Positions 16,631 to 24,955 are shown, numbered from the stretch's first letter. The stretch: DNA of 64,000 nt from an uncultured Collinsella sp. (GCA_900541675.1 UQKU01000002.1:56273-120272), one strand, 5' to 3'. Numbers and translations: made by a program. Notes: a model not told the origin generated them from the sequence alone.

Positions 16631-17509
16631 CTATACAAGACCCCAGGTCTTGACCTCTTGGTCGAGCCAGCCATCGGCCAGGAGATCGCAAATCACCTGA
16701 TCGACCACGGCCGAAAGGTCGCAGCCCTTCTTGGTCGCCACGCCGTAGCCCTGCTCGCCAAACTTGACCTCGGGCTGCAGCAGCTCAACAGTCTCGTTCA
16801 TGTAGCCGGCCAGCGTGGAGCGGTCCATGGCAAAGACGTCGATATTGCCGGCGTCGAGCGAACTCTTGATGATGGGGTAGCCGCTAAAGGCCCTAAACTC
16901 GGGCTTGCAGCTAAAGCCGTTGTCCTTGATCATCTGCTCTATCAGGCCCTGCGTGGTAGCACCCTGGCTCACGCCAATAACCTTGCCGTCCAGGTCCTCA
17001 ATCGAGGTAAAGCCCGAACGCTTCTTGACCATGAGTCCCACGTAGTCGGTGCGGTACGGCGTCGAGAAATCCCAGCTCTTCTTGCGCTCGTCGGTGATGG
17101 TGTAGGTCGCCGCGACCACGTCGAGTTGGCCGTTATCGATCAGCGGGCCGCGTGTCTTGGGCGTTACGTCGGTAAACTCGACAAGCTCCTGGGCGCGGGC
17201 CTCCTTGTAGCTCACGCCAAAGACGGCGGCGGCGATCTGGTAGCACAAATCGACTTCCATGCCCTCAAAGCGGCCCTTGGCGGTGTCGTAATAGCCATAG
17301 CCGGGAACGTCCTTCTTAACGCCGGCATTCAGATGGCCACGCGACTTGATGGCCGCAAGCTTGGACCCCTTGTCGGAGGCCTCGCCGCTGGTGGAGTTGC
17401 CGCAACCGGTAAGCGCGGTCCCCGTCAGCACAAGCATGCCGGCGCCCGCCAGCTGCAAAAAGTGACGGCGCGACACGGCCGCCCTCGTCATATCCGTCAT
17501 GTCCATCAC
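16631..17509 (-). CDS. Amino-acid ABC transporter substrate-binding lipoprotein
   Basis: About 290 residues, periplasmic-binding-protein class 3 (SBP_bac_3). The N-terminus has a twin-arginine-like SRRHFLQLAG followed by a hydrophobic stretch and the lipobox LTGC, so it may be a Tat-exported lipoprotein. Family motifs include LNAGVKKDVPGYGYYD, GMEVDLCYQIAAAVFG and DVVAATYTITDERKKSWDFSTPY. Several closely spaced start codons (GTG 17509, ATG 17506, 17500, 17491) make the exact start uncertain. It lies 5 bp after the ATPase gene. Confidence 0.9.
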   Translation of the reverse strand: MMDMTDMTRAAVSRRHFLQLAGAGMLVLTGTALTGCGNSTSGEASDKGSKLAAIKSRGHLNAGVKKDVPGYGYYDTAKGRFEGMEVDLCYQIAAAVFGVSYKEARAQELVEFTDVTPKTRGPLIDNGQLDVVAATYTITDERKKSWDFSTPYRTDYVGLMVKKRSGFTSIEDLDGKVIGVSQGATTQGLIEQMIKDNGFSCKPEFRAFSGYPIIKSSLDAGNIDVFAMDRSTLAGYMNETVELLQPEVKFGEQGYGVATKKGCDLSAVVDQVICDLLADGWLDQEVKTWGLV

Positions 17510-17514
17510 CGCGC

Positions 17515-18246
17515 CTAGTGCAGAATCTTGGACAGGAACTCGCGGCAGCGCGGGTTCTCGGGGTTATCGAAGAAGTGCTCGGGCGTGCCCTCCTCCAGGA
17601 TGCGGCCGTCCTCCATAAAGATGACGCGGTCGGCCACCTGGCGCGCAAAGCCCATCTCATGCGTCACGCAGATCATGGTGATGTCTTCCTGCGCGAGCTC
17701 AATCATAACGTCCAGAACCTCTTGAACCATCTCGGGGTCGAGCGCCGAGGTCGGCTCGTCAAACAGGATGATGGGCTGCTTGGTGCACAGGGCACGGGCG
17801 ATGGCGATGCGCTGCTGCTGACCACCCGAGAGATTCTGCGGATACTCGCCGGCCTTATGCGCCATGCCGACGCGCTTGAGCGCGGCAATGGCGATCTCGG
17901 TCGCCTCCTCCTTGCTCTTCTTTTGCAGCTTGATGGGCGCGAGCGTCAGGTTGCCCAGCACCGTCATGTTGGGATACAGGTTGAACTGCTGAAACACCAT
18001 GGAGCTATACTTGCGAGCCATCTCCAGGTGATTCTTTTTGGTGAGCGGCGTACCGTCGATGATGACCTCGCCCGACGTGGGCTCCTCAAGATAATCGACA
18101 CAGCGGATGAGCGTCGACTTACCCGAGCCGGAAGGCCCGATCATTACGAGCTTCTCGCCGCGCTTGACGGTGAGGTTGATATCTTTGAGCACATGCAGGT
18201 CGCCAAAGTACTTGTTGAGATGCTTGATCTCGATCATGTCTGCCAT
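17515..18246 (-). CDS. glnQ: Amino-acid ABC transporter ATP-binding protein
   Basis: 243 residues, GlnQ/HisP family ATPase. Walker A GPSGSGKSTLIRC, Q-loop VFQQFNLYPNMTVLGN, signature LSGGQQQRIAIARAL, Walker B ILFDEPTSALDPE and the switch His in CVTHEMGFAR are all present. First gene of the transporter operon; ATG 18246 is preceded by GGGAAGGGA. A TACAAT -10-like box lies at about 18282-18287 on the minus strand. Confidence 0.95.
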   Translation of the reverse strand: MADMIEIKHLNKYFGDLHVLKDINLTVKRGEKLVMIGPSGSGKSTLIRCVDYLEEPTSGEVIIDGTPLTKKNHLEMARKYSSMVFQQFNLYPNMTVLGNLTLAPIKLQKKSKEEATEIAIAALKRVGMAHKAGEYPQNLSGGQQQRIAIARALCTKQPIILFDEPTSALDPEMVQEVLDVMIELAQEDITMICVTHEMGFARQVADRVIFMEDGRILEEGTPEHFFDNPENPRCREFLSKILH

Positions 18247-18447
18247 GAATGTCCCTTCCCTGCGTTTACACGAGTTGAACTATTGTACGGAAAGAACCAC
18301 GTTTCCGCAGCCCACACTACATTCCCGTAAAGAACCCGCAACCTTTAACCCACTCATTTAAGTCTGTCCCCAATGAGCACCCAACGACCAGCCAGGGGAG
18401 GTGCCCTTCATCAGGCCCGAAAATAATACAACCGCCCTTGTTGAGCA

Positions 18448-18598
18448 TAAGTCAGCGAAAACCCGTACACGCGAGCAAGGTGACGTGAAATGAAAGGGCG
18501 CAGACCTCATGGTCGCGCCCTTGAAATTGAACGTCAGATTGCCGCGTGTACGGGTTTGCAGCGTCGAGCCGTTACGCGGTTTGGTAAAACCGCGTAAC
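18448..18598 (+). ncRNA. Structured intergenic element, copy A (novel family; RNA or ssDNA fold)
   Basis: Order of parts: TAAGTCAGCGAAA (18448-18460); stem P1 of 13 perfect bp (18461-18473 with 18543-18555); CAAGG; stem P2 TGACGT/ACGTCA (18481-18486 with 18531-18536); hairpin P3 of 8 bp, one bulged A, 4 bp and loop TCAT (18494-18522); GATTG; TTGCAGCGTCGAG (18556-18568); end hairpin ACGCGGTTT/AAACCGCGT with loop GGTA. The last hairpin ends 4 bp from the yqeY stop. The same parts with different stems occur at 51851-51998 and 56477-56625. The rest of the 18247-18601 gap shows only a weak glnQ promoter. Confidence 0.7.
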
Positions 18599-18601
18599 AA
18601 A

Positions 18602-19051
18602 TTACGCAAGTTTGGCGCCGACGATCTTTGCCGCAGCCGGCTTATCGAAGTTGCCGCCGGTGGCCTTGCCGAGTGCTCCCATAACCTGGCCCATCTGCTT
18701 CTTGGACGTGGCGCCCAGCTCGGCGATGACCTGCTCGATCAGAGCCTCGAGCTCCTCGCCCGAAACCTGCGCGGGCAGCAGGCTCTCCAGAATCTTGACC
18801 TGCTCGGTCAGGTTGTCGGTACGCTCCTGGTCGGTACCGGCCTTAATGGACATCTCCAGCGTCTCGCTCGTCTGCTTAATCAGACGCTTGATCATGCTGT
18901 TGACGTCTTCCTCGGTCACGTCGCGGCGCTCGTTAACCTCGATATTCTTCACCTCGGCCTTGACCTGGCGAATGATAGACAGGCGAACCTTGTCCTTGGC
19001 CTTCATGGCCGCAATCATTTCCTTCTGCAGCTCTTCGTTGGTCATCTGCAA
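18602..19051 (-). CDS. yqeY: GatB/YqeY domain protein
   Basis: 149 residues, the normal length for YqeY. It contains the family pattern EMIAAMKAKDKVRLSIIRQVKAEVKN and the C-terminal ATSKKQMGQVMGALGKATGGNFDKPAAAKIV, similar to the tail of GatB that contacts tRNA. Its cellular role is not firmly known; a link to tRNA-dependent amidation is inferred from homology. It is followed by the hairpin end of element A. ATG 19051 has a GAGGA Shine-Dalgarno sequence. Confidence 0.93.
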   Translation of the reverse strand: MQMTNEELQKEMIAAMKAKDKVRLSIIRQVKAEVKNIEVNERRDVTEEDVNSMIKRLIKQTSETLEMSIKAGTDQERTDNLTEQVKILESLLPAQVSGEELEALIEQVIAELGATSKKQMGQVMGALGKATGGNFDKPAAAKIVGAKLA

Positions 19052-19099
19052 ATCCTCCTCAATAGTGTGGGCGGCACTCGCGCGAGCACCGTCCCATGA

Positions 19100-20320
19100 T
19101 TACTCAGTCGTCGACGAATCGTCGGTCGAGCTCTTGGTGACGCCCTTTAGACTCACGTTATAGGGTACGTCCTTGGGCATGGGGTTGACGGTAATGTCGG
19201 CGTCCTTCTTGTACTGCTCCAGCCACTCGCTGTATGCAGTGCTGGCCGCCTGCGTCTTCACCACGTTAGAGACGTACTTCTTGATGTCCTTGGGTACCTG
19301 CTTGATGTCATCGACCTGGTTATCGACATGGAAGTAGTCGGTGCACTTGATGATGTGGTAACCATAGGTCGACTCGACGACGTCGCTCACATCACCCTTG
19401 TTGAGCCCCTCGAGCGCCGCCTGGTAGCTGTCGACGAAGGTGGTGAGCTTATCCCAGCCCACATCGCCCTTCTTATCCTTGGAGCCGGTATCGTCGGAGT
19501 ACTGCTTCACGGCGTCCTCAAAGCTCAGCTCGCCGAAGTTGATCTTATCCAGGCACTCCTGTGCCTTGGCCTTGGCGGCGGCCTTGTCCTCGTCAGATGC
19601 GTCGGAATCAACCTTGATCAGAATGTTCGACGAGCGGCGCGCATCGTTGTAGTTAGACAGGTTCTCGTTGATGTAATCGACGATCTCGCTGTCCTTGGGC
19701 TTGCTTGTGGGCGCCACGGCGTCCTTAAGCTTTTGCTGTGCCAGGTTCTCCTTGAGCGAGTCTTTGTAGGTGTCCTCGGTATAGCCGTAGGTCTTAAGGG
19801 TCTTCTCAAAGGCCTTGGCGCCGCCGGCGCTCTTGCAGGCGTCCTTCCAGGCCTTCTCGACCTCCTCGTCCGACACCGTCACGCCGTTCTCCTTCTGTGC
19901 CTGTTGAAGCAGAATCTGCTGCGTGTAGGAGTCGATGAGCTGCTTGCGGTATTTTTTGGGCGTGAGGTCGTTGTCGACCAGATACTGCGCCCAGTCCTTG
20001 TCCTTGGTGTAGCCGTAGGACGTGCGCATGCTCATGATCTGCTTAGTCACGGTGTCCTCGGTGAGGTTGGTGCCGTTGATGGTGGCGGCGACGCCGCCGG
20101 TAAGCTTGTAGCTCGAGGTATCCTCTGCCTGCGACATAAGACCGGAGCATGCCATGGCCGAGACGGAAAGCAGCATTGCCAGCACGCCGATAACCACCAG
20201 GACGATCTTGACGGTCTTGGACACATAGGTCTTGCGCTGCTTCTTACGAGAGCTGGAGGCAGCGCGAGCCTGTTGCTCGGGCGTCGGCGCGACCTCGGGG
20301 TTCTTTTTCTTGTTTGCCAT
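19100..20320 (-). CDS. Parvulin-type peptidyl-prolyl isomerase (PrsA/SurA-like foldase)
   Basis: 406 residues. A basic cytoplasmic N-terminus of about 35 residues is followed by one hydrophobic segment ending SVSAMAC, so it is a membrane-anchored protein or an atypical lipoprotein. A SurA_N-like region (residues about 75-205) precedes the rotamase domain (RRSSNILIKV, FEDAVKQYSDDTGSKDKKGDVGW and VVESTYGYHIIK). PrsA-like proteins fold exported proteins outside the membrane, which would suit the large secreted proteins here. ATG 20320 is preceded by GAAAGG. Confidence 0.9.
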   Translation of the reverse strand: MANKKKNPEVAPTPEQQARAASSSRKKQRKTYVSKTVKIVLVVIGVLAMLLSVSAMACSGLMSQAEDTSSYKLTGGVAATINGTNLTEDTVTKQIMSMRTSYGYTKDKDWAQYLVDNDLTPKKYRKQLIDSYTQQILLQQAQKENGVTVSDEEVEKAWKDACKSAGGAKAFEKTLKTYGYTEDTYKDSLKENLAQQKLKDAVAPTSKPKDSEIVDYINENLSNYNDARRSSNILIKVDSDASDEDKAAAKAKAQECLDKINFGELSFEDAVKQYSDDTGSKDKKGDVGWDKLTTFVDSYQAALEGLNKGDVSDVVESTYGYHIIKCTDYFHVDNQVDDIKQVPKDIKKYVSNVVKTQAASTAYSEWLEQYKKDADITVNPMPKDVPYNVSLKGVTKSSTDDSSTTE

Positions 20321-20388
20321 GTTTGGCCTTTCACATCACGAATCGAACAAACGCCATTGTGTCACAACGCGGCCCCCGCGACACACCT

Positions 20389-20506
20389 GGTGCATGGGGG
20401 ACAGGTTAATCTGCACCATTTTGGTGCAAAGGGGACAGCTCTGGCAGCTGGCAGTTAGGGACGTTCCTTTTCTGCCGGCAGTTAGGGACAGTCCCCAAGT
20501 GCCGGC
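20389..20506. repeat. Cluster of GGGACAG palindromes
   Basis: At least three members lie in tandem: GGTGCA/TGCACC arms around GGGGGACAGG (20389-20417), a GGTGCAAAGGGGACAG half copy, two GCAGTTAGGGAC repeats (20451 and 20478), and GCCGGCA/TGCCGGC arms around GGGACAGTCCC (20474-20506). The last abuts the stop codon of the PTS gene. This cluster fills most of the 20321-20507 gap. Confidence 0.7.
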
Positions 20507-20507
20507 C

Positions 20508-20975
20508 CTAAAAGTGACGGCGGATGGCATCGACCATGCCTTGGCTTGTGGTCTGGCCAAGTACATCGGCTGCGGCGTCGGCATCCATAAAGATATTCAT
20601 AAGCGCTTGCAGGGCCTCGACCTGGCCACCCGGCTCGGCAATGCCCAGGTTGATGACGATCTGCGCCGGCACCGGGGCGCCCATGCCCGCCATCGCGTTG
20701 AATGTCACAGGTGCGGCGGGCTTTACCACTGCGATATAGGGCTTGGCCACAAATCCCGGATCGGTATGCGGAATGGCGATGTTTGCCGCCGGCATAGCGA
20801 GACCCGTGGGATAGGCGTCCTCGCGCGTGCGGACGGCGTTGAGCCAACCCTCGGCAATGTAGCCGCACGTGGCGAGCTCACTCTCGAGCCGCGCAAACAC
20901 CTCATCCGGCGTCGCGCACTCCCAATCAAAAAACACCAGCTCAGGCGAGAAAAGCGCCTCGGCGTTATCCGCCAT
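20508..20975 (-). CDS. PTS EIIA, fructose/galactitol type
   Basis: 155 residues, PTS_EIIA_2 fold. The phospho-acceptor His is in NIAIPHTDP, and the downstream IVINLGIAEPGGQVEALQALMNIF fits the family. ATG 20975 follows TTGGAGGA; the frame running to 21089 is non-coding upstream sequence. No matching EIIB or EIIC is adjacent, so it may serve a permease encoded elsewhere or be a regulatory EIIA. Confidence 0.85.
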   Translation of the reverse strand: MADNAEALFSPELVFFDWECATPDEVFARLESELATCGYIAEGWLNAVRTREDAYPTGLAMPAANIAIPHTDPGFVAKPYIAVVKPAAPVTFNAMAGMGAPVPAQIVINLGIAEPGGQVEALQALMNIFMDADAAADVLGQTTSQGMVDAIRRHF

Positions 20976-21040
20976 ACCGTCCTCCAAAGTTGCATGAGGT
21001 TCACAATGCCCCATATGATAACGAAACGAGGCAGGCAAGG

Positions 21041-21508
21041 TTAGTCGAGGATTCCAATCATATCGAGTGCGCGGGCAGGCGTCAGGCAAACTTCGGGCAT
21101 CGCCTCCAGCATGCGTCGGTCACTCGTGACCACGTAGTCAACATCTGCCGTCTCGCCCGAAGCGATGATGAGGTTGTCTTCAAGATCCGGCATGCGCTTG
21201 CCAAGCATGCGTGCCATCTCGCACTCTGCCAACGAAAGCGGAGAGGCGGTTGCCACCTGCATCATGTGCTCAATGCAGGCCCACGACGCCGAGGCAAACG
21301 ACACGTTAATCCCATTCACATTCCGCCGGGCTAGTCGCCGAGGCAAAATATAGAACACGTCTTTTGCCGTCGTTGGCGCATACAGAAGGTCGATCTTTCC
21401 CGCCTCGGCCAGTTCAACCAATCTTTTCGCTTCGTCAAACGCCCCCTCTTGCAGGTAATAATCGAGCCAAACGTTCGTATCTACCAAGAGATGCTTTGCC
21501 TCGATCAT
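21041..21508 (-). CDS. PIN-domain ribonuclease toxin (VapC-like)
   Basis: 155 residues. Acidic residues expected in the PIN active site are visible: Asp in LLVDTNVWLDYY, Glu/Asp in MPDLEDNLIIA and Asp in VVTSDRRML. PIN toxins cleave RNA, often tRNA, when free of antitoxin. ATG 21508 overlaps the antitoxin stop by 4 bp (ATGA) and has GGAGGCGA upstream; a TTG at 21514 is less likely. Chromosomal toxin-antitoxin pair. Confidence 0.88.
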   Translation of the reverse strand: MIEAKHLLVDTNVWLDYYLQEGAFDEAKRLVELAEAGKIDLLYAPTTAKDVFYILPRRLARRNVNGINVSFASASWACIEHMMQVATASPLSLAECEMARMLGKRMPDLEDNLIIASGETADVDYVVTSDRRMLEAMPEVCLTPARALDMIGILD

Positions 21509-21849
21509 CGGCAATTCGCCTCCATGTCGGCAATCATCGCGTCATACATATCATCGCGTACGGCATCCCAGTCTTCCGCAGACGATTCAGCTGGCGCAAA
21601 ATCCGAAGCGCTTAGCCCCAACGAGGAAAAAGCTAGGCCACACCCCTGCTCGGCCAGGCTCTCCGCACGGGGCGCCTCGCGCTTATCCGCCACCATAAAT
21701 CCCGGCAACGTTTGATGCTCGACAAGATAGACCCACAGCGCGCGAATGGCATCGCTCGGCCCCAACCCATTGCGAGTTAGGACCGCATCGCCACCAGCTT
21801 TGAGCATAGGATCGATTCGTGTGTTGAGCTGCACCATTGCCGTTCCCAT
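21505..21849 (-). CDS. Antitoxin, RelB/DinJ-like, partner of the PIN toxin
   Basis: 114 residues. The N-terminal half (MVQLNTRIDPMLKAGGDAVLTRNGLGPSDAIRALW) matches the ribbon-helix-helix DNA-binding region of RelB/DinJ antitoxins. The acidic C-terminal half should wrap the toxin. The start follows AGGAAGGAG. A RelB-type antitoxin with a PIN toxin is a mixed pairing, since RelB/DinJ usually pairs with RelE/YafQ. It probably represses its own operon. Confidence 0.83.
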   Translation of the reverse strand: MGTAMVQLNTRIDPMLKAGGDAVLTRNGLGPSDAIRALWVYLVEHQTLPGFMVADKREAPRAESLAEQGCGLAFSSLGLSASDFAPAESSAEDWDAVRDDMYDAMIADMEANCR

Positions 21850-21902
21850 AGCGGCTCCTTCCTACGTGCTAGCAGTATAGCAGACATAAAAGGCCACGCA
21901 AA

Positions 21903-21932
21903 AGGGCCCCGTCCACACGCGGACGAGGCCCT
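21903..21932 (-). terminator. Terminator of a minus-strand transcript
   Basis: AGGGCC..CGTCC pairs with GGACG.GGCCCT (one mismatch) around ACACGC; on the minus strand the hairpin is followed by TTTT. It separates the region at 21933-22084 from the toxin-antitoxin operon. Confidence 0.75.
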
Positions 21933-22084
21933 GTCAGATTGGTAGTCTCGAGAAAGTTGGTGTAGCGCCCGATCTGAAGCGAGTCGGCCTGGCGTCCAAG
22001 AACCTAGAATACGGTTGATGCCCTATGCCGCTGACCGGCATATGAAAGACAGCGGGCCAAAAGCCCCATGGCTTCTAGCCCGCA
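21933..22084 (-). ncRNA. Candidate structured small RNA on the minus strand
   Basis: No gene fits this stretch. Read on the minus strand it can form GCGGGC...GCCCGC (22052-22083), ATGCCG-GTCAG-CGGCAT, and TCAGAT...ATCTGA around GGGCGCTACACC, then meets the terminator at 21903-21932. It could also be the 3' end of the 22134-27046 operon transcript. I cannot name an RNA family; the raiA motif is only a suggestion to test. Confidence 0.4.
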
Positions 22085-22133
22085 GAAACATCGATGTTTC
22101 CAAATGATCGCAGCTTGTGTTTCAAGCGCTTTT

Positions 22134-22325
22134 CTACGCTACCGGCGGATGCAAATCCCAATCGGGAAAGCAGTTTGCAAAGCCTGAGAGATTTTGAGTC
22201 AAAACATTGTTCTCAGCTTGCTTCAGTCGCTCGTCCTCTTCAAACAGACTATCGAGCTCGCTCAATGCATCGAAGTCCTGCATCGCGGCATCGTTATGGT
22301 CGAAATCAGTCACTTCATCAGTCAT
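22134..22325 (-). CDS. Small acidic protein of unknown function
   Basis: 63 residues, very acidic in the first two thirds (DEVTDFDHNDAAMQDFDALSELDSLFEEDERL), ending FANCFPDWDLHPPVA. A GGAGTG Shine-Dalgarno sequence precedes ATG 22325. It follows the 551-residue coiled-coil membrane protein by 41 bp and is probably the last gene of that operon. No function can be assigned; an accessory or regulatory peptide of the SPFH module is possible. Confidence 0.6.
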   Translation of the reverse strand: MTDEVTDFDHNDAAMQDFDALSELDSLFEEDERLKQAENNVLTQNLSGFANCFPDWDLHPPVA

Positions 22326-22366
22326 CTATTTCACTCCATTCATGGTTATCGAGTCAATCCTATCGG

Positions 22367-24022
22367 CTAGGCAACCTTATCGAGCTTAAGCAGGTCGCTG
22401 CGCTCGGCCGCCGCTTCCTTCGCGCTCTTCCACTGATTAAGCGCCAGATCGATCTCGGAACAGCCTTCCTGGATGCGTTTGGAGTATTTGCCCTCAATCT
22501 CTTCTGCCTCCGCAGCGCGCTGCTTGCTCGAGAGGCCCGTCTTTACTAGACAATAGCCAGCCCCCGCAAGAAGCAGAATGCCAATAACCTGGTTTACAAA
22601 CGCAAAGAAAGCTACTCCCAAAACAGCGAGGACAACGGCCGCTATCTTGTGGCTCTTGTTGCCCTTCGCAATCTTGACATCAAGCTCAGCGAGCTCCTTT
22701 TTCTTCTCTTCACCGACATAGCGAACATAATCGCCGCGCAGCGCATTACCCTCATCGCCGGTAACCGCCCTGCTTGTCCATCCGTCGAAGTCAAGGGTGA
22801 TCGCCTGCGGAAATTCGGGGATATCGCTCTTGCGATACCGGTTGAAACCACCGTTGATATAGGAACCCAAAAACTGAATCGCGGTCTTCTTCTTATGCAC
22901 ATCCACAGACGCACTCTGGTCGCGCATCGAGCGTGTCATCTGGTCGATGATGTTCATCGTCTGCTGACGCTTCTCATCGCGGCGACGATTGACGAGCTCT
23001 CGGGCGCGCTCTACGTCTCCGCCAAATGCCTTGACCGCAAGAAGATACTCCTCCTGGCGGCGCAAATTTCGCTCCTTGGAGTCATCGGAGTTAACGAGCT
23101 CCATCAAATGCCTGTCAACCTGCTCGGCAAGCGTCCTCTCGTCAACATCAGAAGCCTTGAGGTCGGCGAAGTCTTTGGAGATGCTCTCGATTGCCTCGAC
23201 TTTTCCGAGATACTTATTGATGTAGTCAAACTCCTTGACCACCACCTTGAGCGCCGGATATCTCGAGCTCATATCCTCCTCGTAGCCGGTAAAGTACTCC
23301 GCCCATGACTCTGACTGCTCATTCTCGAACTCAGGGCTCTGATTTCTGATCTGCTCGATCCAGCCCGCCATATAGTCATCGCACAGGTGCTTTTCGTCGG
23401 TGCCAAAGATACCGTTGATATAAGCATCGATGTAGACCATCGCATCGGCATCGATGCGGGCGGCGTTTTGCGTCGAGAAGTAGCGTGCGAGCCATTCGTA
23501 GCACGTAGCCGTGCGGTTATTACGTCTGCAAATCAGAGCCATTGCAAGCGACGTGTGCTCGTTGTCACGTTTGACAGCCTCACGTATTGCGCGCTCCGCA
23601 AGATCTCGGTTGTTGTTGATCCATGCCGCAAGGGCAACCAGGACAGGCGCCAGCCAGTAGTCCGGGGTAGAAATCATTAACTCCTCGGAGACCGTCGAAA
23701 TCGTCGCCTTGCGCACGAGCGCTGCATCGGTTGCCTGGAGAATACCGACCATGGTGTTTCGAACCACCGAGTAGTTGCCGAACTTCTTGTCCATCTCCTG
23801 CCGGACGCTCACGAGCTCCGTAGTCGCCTGCTCAAGTGCGGCGGTACGACGCTGTTCGAGCATCATCTCGAGAAAGTCCTTTCGGAGCTTTTTAAGGTCC
23901 TTCCGCACTTCCTCCATTTGGGATTCGACCTTATCGACCTTCGTGGTCATCTGGTCAACTTTTGTTCCAATAGCGGCGATCCTGCGCTCGATAAGGGCAG
24001 TATCTAATCCCGAATCACTCAT
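22367..24022 (-). CDS. Coiled-coil membrane protein of the SPFH/zinc-ribbon module, function unknown
   Basis: 551 residues. ATG 24022 follows AAAGGTGG. The first 60 residues are a heptad-rich coiled coil (KVDQMTTKVDKVESQMEEVRKDLKKL). The middle is a long helical soluble part, with CRRNNRTATCYEWLARYFST resembling a helical-repeat segment. Two hydrophobic helices near residues 470-515 (KIAAVVLAVLGVAFFAFVNQVIGILLLAGAGYCLV) are followed by a charged cytoplasmic tail. It lies downstream of YdjI-, YdjH- and YdjG-like genes. In Bacillus the equivalent module is led by PspA, also a coiled-coil membrane-stress protein, but this protein is not PspA. Confidence 0.75.
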   Translation of the reverse strand: MSDSGLDTALIERRIAAIGTKVDQMTTKVDKVESQMEEVRKDLKKLRKDFLEMMLEQRRTAALEQATTELVSVRQEMDKKFGNYSVVRNTMVGILQATDAALVRKATISTVSEELMISTPDYWLAPVLVALAAWINNNRDLAERAIREAVKRDNEHTSLAMALICRRNNRTATCYEWLARYFSTQNAARIDADAMVYIDAYINGIFGTDEKHLCDDYMAGWIEQIRNQSPEFENEQSESWAEYFTGYEEDMSSRYPALKVVVKEFDYINKYLGKVEAIESISKDFADLKASDVDERTLAEQVDRHLMELVNSDDSKERNLRRQEEYLLAVKAFGGDVERARELVNRRRDEKRQQTMNIIDQMTRSMRDQSASVDVHKKKTAIQFLGSYINGGFNRYRKSDIPEFPQAITLDFDGWTSRAVTGDEGNALRGDYVRYVGEEKKKELAELDVKIAKGNKSHKIAAVVLAVLGVAFFAFVNQVIGILLLAGAGYCLVKTGLSSKQRAAEAEEIEGKYSKRIQEGCSEIDLALNQWKSAKEAAAERSDLLKLDKVA

Positions 24023-24094
24023 CTGTACCACCTTTCAGTTTGAACTGTTTAGATCATCCAATAGCTTTAAGCGAGTAAGCACCCGCCATCCGCT

Positions 24095-24901
24095 TTATTG
24101 AGAGGCCATGCTTCGGTATTGCTCGGACACCTGCTGATAGGCCACGAGAAACTTCTGTTTGTATTGGCTTGCCTTCATCGAATTGACAATGCGCCCGACG
24201 GGCTCCACATAGTGTTCGAGAAAGTACGAGGTCCTTCTTCGTAACGCAAACGAACCAGTTTTATAGGGGGACCCGGGGTTCTCTCTAATGCCCTTGAGTA
24301 GTGCGAGACACGTTTTGGGTATATTGCAGTTGGCGGCGATATCTTGATAGAAGCTCTCCCGCTCTGCGGTCATAAAGTCTTCCGAAGCATACCGCGCTAT
24401 GCAGAACGGGCACACAGCATCGATAAAGCTCTCAAGCCGAGACCGATCCTCCATGCTCTGCATATTGGCGACCACGAGCGATACCATCTGAACCTCAAAG
24501 TCACGCATGTTGTAGAGCGTCGACTCAAACAAGTCGATCAAATCACGCACTTCGTCATATTCGAGAGGGATATCTTCGGCCCTTTTAAAGAAAACCGTCA
24601 TCGAACCCGAAAGACCTTCGCAAAACTCATCGCAGTACGCAACCATAAACTGTGCTGCCGCGTTGTCTTGCATCATATTGAGCACGTCCGCGGCAAATTT
24701 GCGGGCCTCCGGGAAGTTGCCACCCTTAAAAAACTTGATGGCATTGTCCTTGGCAAACGCGATTTTGCCCGTGGCCCCCAGACGCGCCCGCGAATAGTAC
24801 ATCTCGCGACCGCACTGGTTGCAATGAACCTTTCGAGTTGCGGGGTCAAACTCGACATCGGTGCTGCCGCAGCCCTCACAAGTTATTCCGTTGATTTCCA
24901 A
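24095..24901 (-). CDS. Zinc-ribbon protein, YdjG-like
   Basis: About 268 residues. An N-terminal TFIIB-like zinc ribbon (CEGCGSTDVEFDPATRKVHCNQCG) precedes a helical soluble domain with CPFCIARYASEDF in the middle. The start is probably TTG 24901, just after GGGGGAAG, though TTG 24919 is open too. It sits between the YdjH-like membrane protein and the 551-residue coiled-coil protein. Resembles the YdjG component of the Bacillus ydjFGHI locus, whose members act at the membrane; the assignment rests on order and domain type. Confidence 0.7.
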   Translation of the reverse strand: MEINGITCEGCGSTDVEFDPATRKVHCNQCGREMYYSRARLGATGKIAFAKDNAIKFFKGGNFPEARKFAADVLNMMQDNAAAQFMVAYCDEFCEGLSGSMTVFFKRAEDIPLEYDEVRDLIDLFESTLYNMRDFEVQMVSLVVANMQSMEDRSRLESFIDAVCPFCIARYASEDFMTAERESFYQDIAANCNIPKTCLALLKGIRENPGSPYKTGSFALRRRTSYFLEHYVEPVGRIVNSMKASQYKQKFLVAYQQVSEQYRSMASQ

Positions 24902-24955
24902 TAGCTTCCCCCACTTCAACCATCAAAGTGCCCTGGCAAAAAGCAGCGCGAGCCC

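Noticed and set aside
18571..18598. Simple terminator of yqeY
   Set aside because: The hairpin has no T-run on either strand and recurs with the same flanks at 56477-56518, so it is better explained as part of the three-copy element.
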